From a virus: a stretch of 64,000 bases of DNA. Below, piece after piece: positions 14,554-21,621 of this stretch. Where the stretch lies: positions 1 to 64,000 of the IMG/VR virus record IMGVR_UViG_3300029258_001308, one strand, 5' to 3'. How positions within the stretch are numbered: the first letter of the stretch is position 1; each line of letters starts with the position of its first letter. The position numbers and the translations under genes are program-made. The notes beneath the pieces were generated by a model that worked only from the letters and a program-made list of their open reading frames with translations, had not been told where the DNA came from and did not search any database.

Positions 14554-15380
14554 AAGCCGAACATGATGGCATCTGGCTGACGGTATCGAGAGAGGACGAC
14601 ATCAAGAGCGGGTGGACTCTAGACATTCGCGGCATGCGCCCAGAGTCCGTGGCCTTTCTGGTCAGAAAGATCGAAGAGTACGAGTCTCGCCTCGAGCATC
14701 AGTTGACCTACTGCGTGTACTGCGGGAAGGCCTTTCCAGTCGATACTCATGCCGGCGAAGCTATCTCGCATCATATCCGGTCGTGTCCCAAGCACCCGCT
14801 CAAGGAGGCCATGGACCTGCTCTCGGGCATCCGCATCCACCAGGGAGACACGGGCTACTCTCTCAGGTTCTCGAACCCTGAAGACCCCGCAGCCTTCTGG
14901 GAGATCAACCTCACTGCCGACTTCAAGCCCGGCTCTATCCTCGTCATGGATCAGTGGAGGCAGAGGCACAAGAACTTCCTGTACAAGGAGCTGTACTCGC
15001 AGGGCACCGATCTCCTAACCGAGATTGACGAGGCCATCGAGAAAGTTTCTGAGGTCCCGACAGTCAGCTGCCTCTCCAGGGGATGCGGCTGGGAAGGACC
15101 TGCCTCCGAGTGCAAGCCCAGCATGTCGATCTACTCGGACATGCGGTGCCCGAAGTGCGGCACCTCTAACCTCGACACGTCAGACTGCTTGGCCAAGGAC
15201 CCGAACTATGGGTACGGCGAAGACAACTCGCTACACATCGAGACCAAGCCCAGACCCGACGACATGTGTCAGACGTGTAAGAAGCGAGAGGGCTCTGCCC
15301 GTACGCATCACGGTCTCCCGTCCGGGACTCACTGTGATCCGTGCTGGGCCGAGCTACTGGACGACTATCGGAAGGGATAG
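14550..15380 (+). CDS. multi-zinc-finger phage protein
   Basis: 276 residues with ATGA coupling. An N-terminal alpha/beta part is followed by a C2H2-like finger (CVYCGKAF ... HHIRSCP), then CLSRGCGWEG, a rubredoxin-like MRCPKCGTSNL and a last pair CQTCKKR/CDPCWAE. Such chains of zinc sites usually bind nucleic acid or proteins. No family name can be given. Unusually large among the small genes of this region. Confidence 0.55.
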   Translation: MKAEHDGIWLTVSREDDIKSGWTLDIRGMRPESVAFLVRKIEEYESRLEHQLTYCVYCGKAFPVDTHAGEAISHHIRSCPKHPLKEAMDLLSGIRIHQGDTGYSLRFSNPEDPAAFWEINLTADFKPGSILVMDQWRQRHKNFLYKELYSQGTDLLTEIDEAIEKVSEVPTVSCLSRGCGWEGPASECKPSMSIYSDMRCPKCGTSNLDTSDCLAKDPNYGYGEDNSLHIETKPRPDDMCQTCKKREGSARTHHGLPSGTHCDPCWAELLDDYRKG

Positions 15381-15382
15381 CC

Positions 15383-15862
15383 ATGCCGAAGAAGAAGAAG
15401 GATCACATGATCGTTGGCTTCACTGGCACCCAGATCGGGATGACCCCGTTCCAGCTCAAGTGGGTCAGAAAGATTCTGACTGATCTGGCTCCTAAGGCTC
15501 TCCATCACGGAGACTGCGTCGGGGCTGATGCCGAGGCCCACGAGATCGCTCTAAGCCTCGACATCCCGATCATCGGTCACCCACCCCTGAAGTCCTCGAA
15601 GCAGGCATTCTGCCGAGGCTTCGAGGAGCTCCGCGATCCCAAGCCTTACCTCGAGAGGAATCACGACATAGTAGACGAGTGTCACGTCCTTATAGCCGCG
15701 CCAGCTACCCCACATCAGCGCCGTAGGTCCGGGACCTGGGCAACGTATCGTTACGCTCACAAGACCTGGAAGCCGACGTACCTGGTGTATCCCATCCCTC
15801 AGGAGGTCTGCGTGGTTCAGACCCTCTACGGGGAGGACGGAGCGGAGGTGTCGTGGCGGTGA
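15383..15862 (+). CDS. SLOG/Rossmann-like nucleotide-binding protein
   Basis: 159 residues from ATG 15383 behind GGAAGGG. The order of motifs (IVGFTGTQIGMT, HHGDCVGADAEAHEIA, then RNHDIVDECHVLIAAPA) is that of the SLOG-type Rossmann fold, as in DprA/YpsA-like proteins. These bind nucleotides or nucleotide-derived signals. A role in nucleotide metabolism or in blocking host signalling is possible. The exact ligand is unknown. Confidence 0.55.
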   Translation: MPKKKKDHMIVGFTGTQIGMTPFQLKWVRKILTDLAPKALHHGDCVGADAEAHEIALSLDIPIIGHPPLKSSKQAFCRGFEELRDPKPYLERNHDIVDECHVLIAAPATPHQRRRSGTWATYRYAHKTWKPTYLVYPIPQEVCVVQTLYGEDGAEVSWR

Positions 15863-16071
15863 GCCTGAGCAACCTACACTGCGGTCGTTGCCACGCTCGG
15901 TTCTGCATCAAGTGCGACGGCACCGGAATCGCTGGACCTGTCGGCGCTTTCGGCCGCTGTAAGGCCTGCGACGGGAAGGGCTTTCAGAAGGACAAGACGG
16001 AGATGGGCCCCGACGATATAGCACCAGAGGACATTCTCTGTAAGGACTGTCGGAAGGAGCTCCACCCATGA
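15853..16071 (+). CDS. DnaJ-type zinc-finger small protein
   Basis: 72 residues. GTG 15853 (GGAGG 4 nt upstream) or GTG 15859 (GTGA overlap with the upstream stop) could start it. CGRCHARFCIKCDGTGIAG and CKACDGKGF match the CxxCxGxG repeats of the DnaJ zinc domain, plus a final CKDC. Probably a zinc-bound adaptor. Confidence 0.55.
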   Translation: MAVSLSNLHCGRCHARFCIKCDGTGIAGPVGAFGRCKACDGKGFQKDKTEMGPDDIAPEDILCKDCRKELHP

Positions 16072-16382
16072 AGAAGGCGAAGGAATATGCGGCAGACTTC
16101 GTAGCACGTGTTGGCCGCGGTGAAGACCCCGTGAAGTGCGCAGGAGACGTAGCTCGAGCCATGACCCTGGAGATCGAGGACATAGGCAAGATGCGACACG
16201 CGAAATCCTCCGAGGCTCTTACGGCAATAGTGCTAGAGCAGTCCAGGAAGTGGAAGGCCTTCGTGGCCAGGGTCCCGGAAAAGTTTAGCCTCAGTCCCTC
16301 TGGCTTCGCGCTTTACTTCAAGACTCACATGGAGGCGACGGCGAAAGAGATGCCTGTGGACGTTCTGAATCAGATGCTCTAG
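16068..16382 (+). CDS. helical protein of unknown function
   Basis: 104 residues with ATGA overlap. Mostly alpha-helical with mixed charge and no motif that I can name. Directly followed by the CAACAGT repeat cluster. Confidence 0.5.
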   Translation: MKKAKEYAADFVARVGRGEDPVKCAGDVARAMTLEIEDIGKMRHAKSSEALTAIVLEQSRKWKAFVARVPEKFSLSPSGFALYFKTHMEATAKEMPVDVLNQML

Positions 16383-16411
16383 GGAGGAAGCGACGAGGGG
16401 CAAGGGGGGGG

Positions 16412-16479
16412 ACTGTTGAACAAGCCAACAGTCATCAACAGAAGTCAACAGTTCTCAACAGTCGGCAACAGTCAACAGT
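16412..16479. repeat. CAACAGT iterons at 10-bp period
   Basis: CAACAG starts at 16426, 16436, 16446, 16456 and 16466, exactly one helical turn apart, and once more at 16473. One inverted copy (ACTGTTGA) lies at 16412-16419. All are in a 117-nt gap between genes. This phasing puts all copies on one DNA face and suggests cooperative binding by a replication initiator or repressor. Confidence 0.8.
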
Positions 16480-16499
16480 CGCTGGCGAGGGGAGAAGCC

Positions 16500-16925
16500 A
16501 TGGCAAGCCCGATACCGAATCACAAGGATGAGGAATGGCACATCTGGGCCAGCCCGGATTGGAACGATGGATACATGGCCGACTTCTCAGCGCTGGCCAC
16601 GGAGCCACGACCGACCGAGCTAACCGAAGACTCGCCGCGTCGAGACACTCTTCTCGGTCCCAAGGCGGAGGTCCTCGGTTCGAGCGAGTGGATGCGAGTG
16701 GACTTAGGCGATCTCGCTCTCATGGCCGCCGCCCCTATCGGGTACCGCATGGCTCGCGCCATCCTGCATCACAAGGGGTCGATCGGGGTCCCCGACCTTG
16801 TAGCTGATGCAGAGGCGTTCATGAAAAAGATTGTGGAGTCCATGGACAAACTGGGCACCACGGTATATAATGATGTCGACCCGCTAGGCCCCGAGGCAGA
16901 CGAGTTCGCGGAGATGGAGAAGTGA
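16500..16925 (+). CDS. unrecognised protein downstream of iterons
   Basis: 141 residues from ATG 16500 behind GGGGAG; an upstream in-frame ATG (16416) would translate the iterons and is rejected. A helical C-terminal half (VADAEAFMKKIVESMDKLGT) and an acidic end. Lying directly behind the CAACAGT iterons, it could encode their binding protein, but no DNA-binding motif is evident. Confidence 0.5.
   Translation: MASPIPNHKDEEWHIWASPDWNDGYMADFSALATEPRPTELTEDSPRRDTLLGPKAEVLGSSEWMRVDLGDLALMAAAPIGYRMARAILHHKGSIGVPDLVADAEAFMKKIVESMDKLGTTVYNDVDPLGPEADEFAEMEK
16843..16871 (+). promoter_or_regulatory. internal rightward promoter
   Basis: TGGACA (16843-16848), 17 nt, TATAAT (16866-16871), with the same CATGGACAA context as the other promoters. 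It lies at the 3' end of the preceding gene and would drive the membrane and lipoprotein genes that follow. Confidence 0.55.
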
Positions 16926-17101
16926 GTACTCAGACCGAGTCAGGTTTCTGCGGCATCATCTTCGGGGTGCTGATCATCATGGGCGTGCTCTGCTATCTGG
17001 GCTGCTCGCTCAAGGCAGCGGCCTGGACGACCGGAATCTTTCTAGCACTAGGCTTAGTAGCTACCATCGTCCACAAGCTCAGTCACGAGGAAGAGGGATG
17101 A
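16922..17101 (+). CDS. 59-residue protein with two membrane helices
   Basis: GTG start overlapping the upstream stop (GTGA). Two hydrophobic stretches (CGIIFGVLIIMGVLCYLGC and AAWTTGIFLALGLVATIV) are separated by a short loop, with an acidic end (HEEEG). Size and topology fit a small holin-like protein. The lipoprotein and 3D-domain genes downstream make a lysis cassette conceivable. Function not proven. Confidence 0.5.
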   Translation: MSTQTESGFCGIIFGVLIIMGVLCYLGCSLKAAAWTTGIFLALGLVATIVHKLSHEEEG

Positions 17102-17271
17102 CCGAACCTCTCAAGCTCATCATGGGTCACTGGTGGAAGCGGGTCATCTGCTGGGTGCGCGGTCATCGCTGGTTCGACCTGAACGTGATGACAAGGACGC
17201 CGATACTCGATATGCTGGGGATCAAGGACGAGACGAAGATATGTCTGCGGTGCGGAAAGGTGAAGAGATGA
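17098..17271 (+). CDS. 57-residue CxxC protein
   Basis: ATG overlaps the preceding stop as ATGA, and its own stop overlaps the next ATG in the same way. It is Trp-rich at the start (GHWWKRVICWVRGHRWFDL) and ends with ICLRCGKVKR. Probably a tiny zinc-binding protein. The perfect coupling on both sides is the best evidence that it is real. Confidence 0.45.
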   Translation: MTEPLKLIMGHWWKRVICWVRGHRWFDLNVMTRTPILDMLGIKDETKICLRCGKVKR

Positions 17272-17558
17272 CTGACTCGATAGTAGGCCAGAAGAGACTG
17301 GTCATCGTCATCCAGGCATCGGGTACGTACCCCGTTACCCGTGTCTTCTTCCAGAGGCCGACCGATACAGTGGACGAGATGCACGGCGACAAGTTCTGTG
17401 TCAAGCACCCGTCCCGTATGGCCGAGGCCCAGAAGATCACGCCTCTTCGTCCGCAGTGGACTGAGGGCATCTGTCAGAACCCGCACTGCTGGAAGGTCAA
17501 GAACGAAGAGCCGTGTCATCGCTATCGCGGAAGAGTGGAGTTCGACGACGTTCTCTAG
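17268..17558 (+). CDS. small Cys/His-rich protein
   Basis: 96 residues with ATGA start overlap. Beta-strands at the start (LVIVIQASGTYPVTRVFFQ), then Cys and His residues (DKFCVKH, GICQNPHCW, EPCHRYRG) that could hold one zinc. Family unknown. Confidence 0.5.
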   Translation: MTDSIVGQKRLVIVIQASGTYPVTRVFFQRPTDTVDEMHGDKFCVKHPSRMAEAQKITPLRPQWTEGICQNPHCWKVKNEEPCHRYRGRVEFDDVL

Positions 17559-17571
17559 AAAGGAGATCGCC

Positions 17572-17997
17572 ATGAGAAGTGTCTCGAAGTTCGCAGTGCT
17601 GTTCCTTGTGTTGGTCCTGGTAGCCGGGTGCGCTTCGATGAATGTCCAGAGGTCGGGCATTCGGGGAGCGGCGGACGTCATCACAACCGTCCGGCTCGAC
17701 AAGGTCGACGTGGACAAGGTGGATGACGAGCTGGCATCCATCAGAACCGTGACCGAGAAGATACTCGCCTACCTGGAAGAGGCGAGCATCATCGATCTCT
17801 CGGCGCTTGAGGACATACTCAAGCAACAGCTCGACGCCAAGTTCCATCCCTTCATCGAAGAGGGCGTCGAGGAGCTGAGACGGTTTGTCAAGAACGTGAA
17901 CATCAAGCCCTCCAATAAGAAGCGGGGCATCGCGTTCTGTCGCGGCATCCTCAAGTCATGCGACTTGTACGACAAGACGGACCGCGACGATGACTGA
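17572..17997 (+). CDS. phage lipoprotein
   Basis: 141 residues with AAAGGAG upstream. The first 20 residues are a lipoprotein signal (KFAVLFLVLVLVAGC, with LVAGC as lipobox), so the mature protein is expected to be lipid-anchored in the envelope. The remainder is helical and charged (VDVDKVDDELASIRTVTEKI). It could be an outer-membrane spanin or a superinfection-exclusion lipoprotein. The choice cannot be made from sequence. A lipobox points to a bacterial host. Confidence 0.65.
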   Translation: MRSVSKFAVLFLVLVLVAGCASMNVQRSGIRGAADVITTVRLDKVDVDKVDDELASIRTVTEKILAYLEEASIIDLSALEDILKQQLDAKFHPFIEEGVEELRRFVKNVNIKPSNKKRGIAFCRGILKSCDLYDKTDRDDD

Positions 17998-18184
17998 CGA
18001 GTGCGAGCACGACTTCGAGGTTCGTCGCGAGACAGACGAGAAGGTCATCCGCATCTGTGCATGGTGCGGGGAGATTCAGTTCTGTTGGAAGAAGATAGAG
18101 GGTCTCGAGGACGGTAGTTCCCAGGAGACCCTCCAAGTTTACCGCCGGATACCGGGGAGGAAGCATGGAGCCGAACGAGACTGA
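17990..18184 (+). CDS. 64-residue zinc-binding protein
   Basis: Starts MTDECEHDFEVRRETDEK and continues IRICAWCGEIQFCW. Cys and His spacing (C-x-H, C-x2-C) fits one zinc site. It overlaps both neighbours. Function unknown. Confidence 0.5.
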   Translation: MTDECEHDFEVRRETDEKVIRICAWCGEIQFCWKKIEGLEDGSSQETLQVYRRIPGRKHGAERD

Positions 18185-18791
18185 GGGAGAGTTGAAGTTC
18201 GGGGACGAGAGCGAGATGGCAGCTCGCCTCAGAAAGGTCCTCGGTGTCGGACCGTACGAGCAAGTCCACGTCCGGATGCCGCAGTTCGGACGTATCGACG
18301 GCCGAGAGATCGTGCACTACCCCGAGACCGAGGAGGACTGGAAGCAGCTGCCGACCTTGCCTCGCATAGCACTGGTCGAGCTGGGTCTCCAGCAGTGGGA
18401 CCCCGGTCATTGGCTCTATCCGGGCGAGTGGTACGAGCACATTCCGACGGGCCATCCCATCGTCGACATCTGTGGCGACAAGGAGCTCTTCGTTCCCGGT
18501 CAGACCGACGACGACCGTCGCTTCGGGGCACTGGCCTACGGCTTCAAGCGCGAAGAGCAGGAGGATGAGCTGGCGTGGTTCTGTCAGTCTCGGTCCATCA
18601 ACGTCCCCGACGACTACTGTGGCAAGCCAGCCGTGGACCGAGGCAAGTTCTGCAAAGCACACACGTGTGTCTTCGGTACGTGTCGAGATGAAGCCACTGC
18701 TATCTACCCGCTTCTCCCCGGAGAACCGGGCTTCTGCGCCACGCACCACGTGCCGCAGTACACAAGGAACTGGGGAGTCGATCAGAGCTAG
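18165..18791 (+). CDS. unrecognised protein with Cys-rich C-terminus
   Basis: 208 residues. The N-terminal ~130 residues have mixed alpha/beta character. The C-terminus carries WFCQSRS, DYCGKPA, GKFCKAHTCVFGTC and GFCATHH, a Cys/His set that may bind two metals. No named family. Its neighbours are a zinc protein and a Nudix hydrolase. Confidence 0.5.
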   Translation: MEPNETEGELKFGDESEMAARLRKVLGVGPYEQVHVRMPQFGRIDGREIVHYPETEEDWKQLPTLPRIALVELGLQQWDPGHWLYPGEWYEHIPTGHPIVDICGDKELFVPGQTDDDRRFGALAYGFKREEQEDELAWFCQSRSINVPDDYCGKPAVDRGKFCKAHTCVFGTCRDEATAIYPLLPGEPGFCATHHVPQYTRNWGVDQS

Positions 18792-18803
18792 GAGAGAGGT
18801 ACC

Positions 18804-19223
18804 ATGCAGGACGCAGTCTTAGGTTTCGCGTTCGACCCCAGCTCGGGCAAGGTGGCTCTGATCAAGAAGATCAAGCCGGCCTGGCAGTGCGGCCGTATCA
18901 ACGGCGTCGGTGGAAAGGTGGAGCCGTCGGAGACACCCGCACAAGCAATCGTGCGAGAGTTCAGAGAAGAGACGAGCCTCCAGATCGATGGTGACAAGTG
19001 GGAGCATGTGTTCACCTTCTTCGAGAACGGGTGGGGAGTCTGGGTCTACCGGGCTCGCGTTGACCTCTCGCACATCAGGTCACCTGAAGAGGAGAAGGTA
19101 GAACTGTACGACCCCACTGATCTGCCGGTGTCGGTGATGTCTAACCTCCGTTGGATCGTGCCGCTCCTGGCCTTCGAGGAAGTACAACATCCGTTCGCAA
19201 TCTGGACAGGGAGACCGAAATGA
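18804..19223 (+). CDS. Nudix hydrolase
   Basis: 139 residues, usual size. The Nudix box is intact: GGKVEPSETPAQAIV followed by REFREETSL, providing the metal-binding REFREE glutamates. These enzymes cleave nucleoside diphosphates linked to another moiety, such as oxidised dNTPs or RNA caps. In this phage it may remove unwanted dNTPs or host signals. Stop overlaps the next ATG (ATGA). Confidence 0.85.
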   Translation: MQDAVLGFAFDPSSGKVALIKKIKPAWQCGRINGVGGKVEPSETPAQAIVREFREETSLQIDGDKWEHVFTFFENGWGVWVYRARVDLSHIRSPEEEKVELYDPTDLPVSVMSNLRWIVPLLAFEEVQHPFAIWTGRPK

Positions 19224-20047
19224 AGTCAGTCCTACTAACGCTGCTGCTACTCCTGGCTTCGGTCCCAGCATGGGCCGAGTACGAGAACATCCGCGTCACC
19301 GTCACGGCGTACTGTCCGTGTCAGAAGTGTTGCGGGAGATGGGCGGACGGGAGGTACGCTACGGGTAGACGGATACGCAAATCAGACTACGCTTTCGCGG
19401 TATCACGTGACCTCAAGCAGTACCTCCCGCTCGACCGCTCGCAGATGCATATCCCCGGATACAACAAGTACCCTGAGCAGAGATCAGTCTGTCGAGACTT
19501 GATGGGTCGACAGGCTTGGCGTCAGATCGACGTGCTCATGACCGTTTGGAAGAACGGCAAGTCCCCGCACCAGCGAGCCTTGGCGTGGGGGAAGAAGACC
19601 CTGACGATACGGGTCAGAAAGGGAGGCATGGCATGGGGAAGTACTGGTTCTTCCACCTCAGAATCCATCGCGGGGGTAGAGTGTTACCTCGTGGCGGCAT
19701 CACCGTCTGTGCTCGAGAGATCGACGGTGGTATGCTTCGAATGGGAGCCGCCCTCTGCTCCGGGTTCGACACCTTCTGCAAGAAGACCGGACGAGAGATC
19801 GCACAGCGAAGAGCAGATGCCGACACCGCCCTCTATGACATCCGTTACACCACCGAGGTCCCGTTCAGCTTCGATCGACACCGGCCTCTCTCGCTCACGG
19901 GGCAGGTTCAGAACGAAGCAGAAATCTGGGCCACCGATCTCTTCGTCGAGAACTCTCGCAAGTCCATCGACATGGCCAAGGCCAACGACATCAAGCGGCC
20001 GAAAGTCCGCTATCGAACTAAGGTCAGGCACGAACTGCGAGATGTGA
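19220..20047 (+). CDS. secreted 3D-domain (double-psi barrel) cell-wall protein
   Basis: Signal peptide at residues 1-19 (SVLLTLLLLLASVPAWA). A 3D domain of the MltA/RlpA-like double-psi barrel type follows: VTAYCPCQKCCG, an Asp in CCGRWADGRYATGR and the later RDLMGRQAWRQIDVLM. Such domains bind or cleave peptidoglycan glycan, so this may be a lysis or entry enzyme. The recognisable domain ends near residue 135. The frame then runs without stop for about 410 nt over the next gene, with composition unlike a real protein. A stop may have been lost, or an indel may lie near 19620. Confidence 0.65.
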   Translation: MKSVLLTLLLLLASVPAWAEYENIRVTVTAYCPCQKCCGRWADGRYATGRRIRKSDYAFAVSRDLKQYLPLDRSQMHIPGYNKYPEQRSVCRDLMGRQAWRQIDVLMTVWKNGKSPHQRALAWGKKTLTIRVRKGGMAWGSTGSSTSESIAGVECYLVAASPSVLERSTVVCFEWEPPSAPGSTPSARRPDERSHSEEQMPTPPSMTSVTPPRSRSASIDTGLSRSRGRFRTKQKSGPPISSSRTLASPSTWPRPTTSSGRKSAIELRSGTNCEM

Positions 20048-20160
20048 GGCGCCAGATCGCCGAGCGTCGTGACGTGACACATGCTGAGCTCCTCGATCGG
20101 ATGCGTGTACTCGAGGACATGCTTGTCCATCGGAAGGGAACGAAGAAGCCGTGCTCCTAG
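19633..20160 (+). CDS. conserved phage protein of unknown function
   Basis: 175 residues from ATG 19633 behind AAGGGAGG. The start GRVLPRGGITVCAREID and CSGFDTFCKKTGREIAQRRA form a pattern I associate with a small phage family without known role. The C-terminal half is basic and helical. It overlaps the long tail of the 3D-domain frame. Confidence 0.55.
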   Translation: MGKYWFFHLRIHRGGRVLPRGGITVCAREIDGGMLRMGAALCSGFDTFCKKTGREIAQRRADADTALYDIRYTTEVPFSFDRHRPLSLTGQVQNEAEIWATDLFVENSRKSIDMAKANDIKRPKVRYRTKVRHELRDVRRQIAERRDVTHAELLDRMRVLEDMLVHRKGTKKPCS

Positions 20161-20519
20161 TATTCACATCTAAGCGAGGCTCCGTCTACTGCGGGGCACA
20201 GACCGTCGAGCTTTTCGAAGCTCTCCATACCCTGGGCATCGTGTGCCAGGAGGTGGAGAACCTCACTCCGTTCCCGGTATCCGAGGAGCTTCTTGTGGAG
20301 GCAGTGAGTGCGGCATGTCTCCATGACCTAGACTGGAAAGAGTTTCCGTGGCTGTACGACACCGAGACTCGCAAGACAGGAAGAACACTCCATGATCTTG
20401 AGATGGCTATCTGCACCTCGACTGTTTCTAACTCATCTGAAGACGATGCGGAAGGCGAGAGGTCTAACGCGCTTCGGCGCGATCAGGGTAGCACTGAGGC
20501 TGACCCTGAAGTTCATTAG
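20151..20519 (+). CDS. unrecognised small protein
   Basis: 122 residues from GTG 20151, overlapping the upstream stop. A beta-alpha start (LLVFTSKRGSVYCG) and an acidic, low-complexity C-terminus. No motif identified. Confidence 0.45.
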   Translation: MLLVFTSKRGSVYCGAQTVELFEALHTLGIVCQEVENLTPFPVSEELLVEAVSAACLHDLDWKEFPWLYDTETRKTGRTLHDLEMAICTSTVSNSSEDDAEGERSNALRRDQGSTEADPEVH

Positions 20520-20533
20520 GAGGGGGGATAGAG

Positions 20534-20788
20534 ATGGACAGTAAGCAGCTACTTGTGGAGCGTACGAACGGCCAGCAGATCGAGAAGGCCATCGGCCTTA
20601 CGGTCAGCAAGGAACGTGAGCGGCAGAACCTCACGACAACCGAGCTGGCCAAGAAGGTGGGCATCAGCCAGGCACAGATCAGCCGGCTGGAGAACGGGAA
20701 GCAGGGCTTCCGTTCGTCCACACTGGAGCGGGTAGCACACGCGCTCGGCGTCCAGCTGCTGGTACCGTACGGCCTGGCCACGAGCTAG
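20534..20788 (+). CDS. XRE/Cro-C1 helix-turn-helix regulator
   Basis: 84 residues behind AGGAGGGGGG. A complete HTH_3 domain fills it: LTTTELAKKVGISQAQISRL then ENGKQGFRSSTLERVAHALG. It should bind DNA as a dimer and act as a repressor or Cro-like switch. Nearby candidate operators are the CAACAGT iterons and the inverted repeats at 10.8 kb. Which one it uses is unknown. Confidence 0.8.
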   Translation: MDSKQLLVERTNGQQIEKAIGLTVSKERERQNLTTTELAKKVGISQAQISRLENGKQGFRSSTLERVAHALGVQLLVPYGLATS

Positions 20789-20898
20789 AGGAGAAGGGGC
20801 GGCGAGAACGAACGGCAGTCGGGAGAGGACGCTTGTCCCGTGACTGATACCGGCCGAATAAGGCGAGGCCGGCTCGCCCCCTAATCCAGGAGATGATC

Positions 20899-21267
20899 AT
20901 GGCGAAGCGGACCGACGAGTGGAGACCCCGGCACGAGCTGGACGACCAGCCGCCCGATCAGGAGATCATCCACGAGGAGAAGACCTTCTCGAGAGGGCAG
21001 CAGTTCATTCGACAGCTCAACCCTCTGACAGGTGGAGTCGTCAAGTTTGAGGTGCCCGTAAAGATACAGCTTCCATCCGAGACCCATCCCGGTTCGGGGT
21101 ACGTCTACTCCCGGCTGGCCTACATCAAGGCGTCATCCGTGCGGGAGGCGTTCAAGCTTCTCCCTCAGTTCATGGCGAAGGAGGAAGTCATAGCCAAGAA
21201 CGCTCAGAAGAAGGCGGACCACAAGATCATCGATCCAGGGTTCGGCCTGTTCGGGCCGACGCCCTAG
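20899..21267 (+). CDS. unrecognised protein
   Basis: 122 residues from ATG 20899 behind CCAGGAG. A charged start is followed by beta-strands (GGVVKFEVPVKIQLPSE) and a helical region (SVREAFKLLPQFMAKEEVIA). No family identified. The 110-nt gap ahead of it shows a GC-rich imperfect hairpin and nothing else. Confidence 0.5.
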   Translation: MAKRTDEWRPRHELDDQPPDQEIIHEEKTFSRGQQFIRQLNPLTGGVVKFEVPVKIQLPSETHPGSGYVYSRLAYIKASSVREAFKLLPQFMAKEEVIAKNAQKKADHKIIDPGFGLFGPTP

Positions 21268-21277
21268 CGGAGTGAAC

Positions 21278-21511
21278 ATGGACTACGTACTCGTCGCCCT
21301 ACTAACGGGCCTTCTCTCCTATCTGCTTCACCGCCGGACGGTACGGCTGGAGCGGGAGCAGGCAGCAGAGGAGAAGAAGTGGAGAGCGCTAGGCACGCCT
21401 CTTCGATTCGAGCGGCTTCTCCTGGAGGAGAACCGCATACTCAAGCAGCTGGTAAAGGCATATCAGTCATGGGCTATCTTAGATTCGCGGCGGTGCGATG
21501 GCTGGCGGTAG
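21278..21511 (+). CDS. small membrane-anchored protein
   Basis: 77 residues from ATG 21278. Residues 3-17 (YVLVALLTGLLSYLL) are a transmembrane helix, followed by a long basic/acidic helix that may be a coiled coil. Function unknown. Confidence 0.45.
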   Translation: MDYVLVALLTGLLSYLLHRRTVRLEREQAAEEKKWRALGTPLRFERLLLEENRILKQLVKAYQSWAILDSRRCDGWR

Positions 21512-21620
21512 CAGGCTTAGCCTGCCAGGGTTTGCCATGCCCTGCTCCCTTTCCTCCGGGGACTTCGTCTTCTTCGCCCTGGAGTTTGGACCGTCAGCCT
21601 CGCACCACGCTGGAGAGTAG
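21498..21620 (+). CDS. possible 40-residue protein
   Basis: An open frame from ATG 21498 to TAG 21620, one base before the helicase ATG. It contains SLSSGDFVFFALEFGPSA, which is plausible protein, but the ribosome site is weak. Reported because it fills an otherwise unexplained 110-nt gap with a start/stop arrangement typical of this operon. Confidence 0.3.
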   Translation: MAGGSRLSLPGFAMPCSLSSGDFVFFALEFGPSASHHAGE

Positions 21621-21621
21621 G

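Noticed and set aside
16426-16479. CRISPR-like array at the CAACAGT repeats
   Set aside because: Units are 7 bp with 3-bp gaps; CRISPR repeats and spacers are each more than 20 bp.
20789-20898. tRNA or small RNA in the gap after the XRE gene
   Set aside because: No cloverleaf or T-loop motif was found; only a weak GC-rich hairpin is present.
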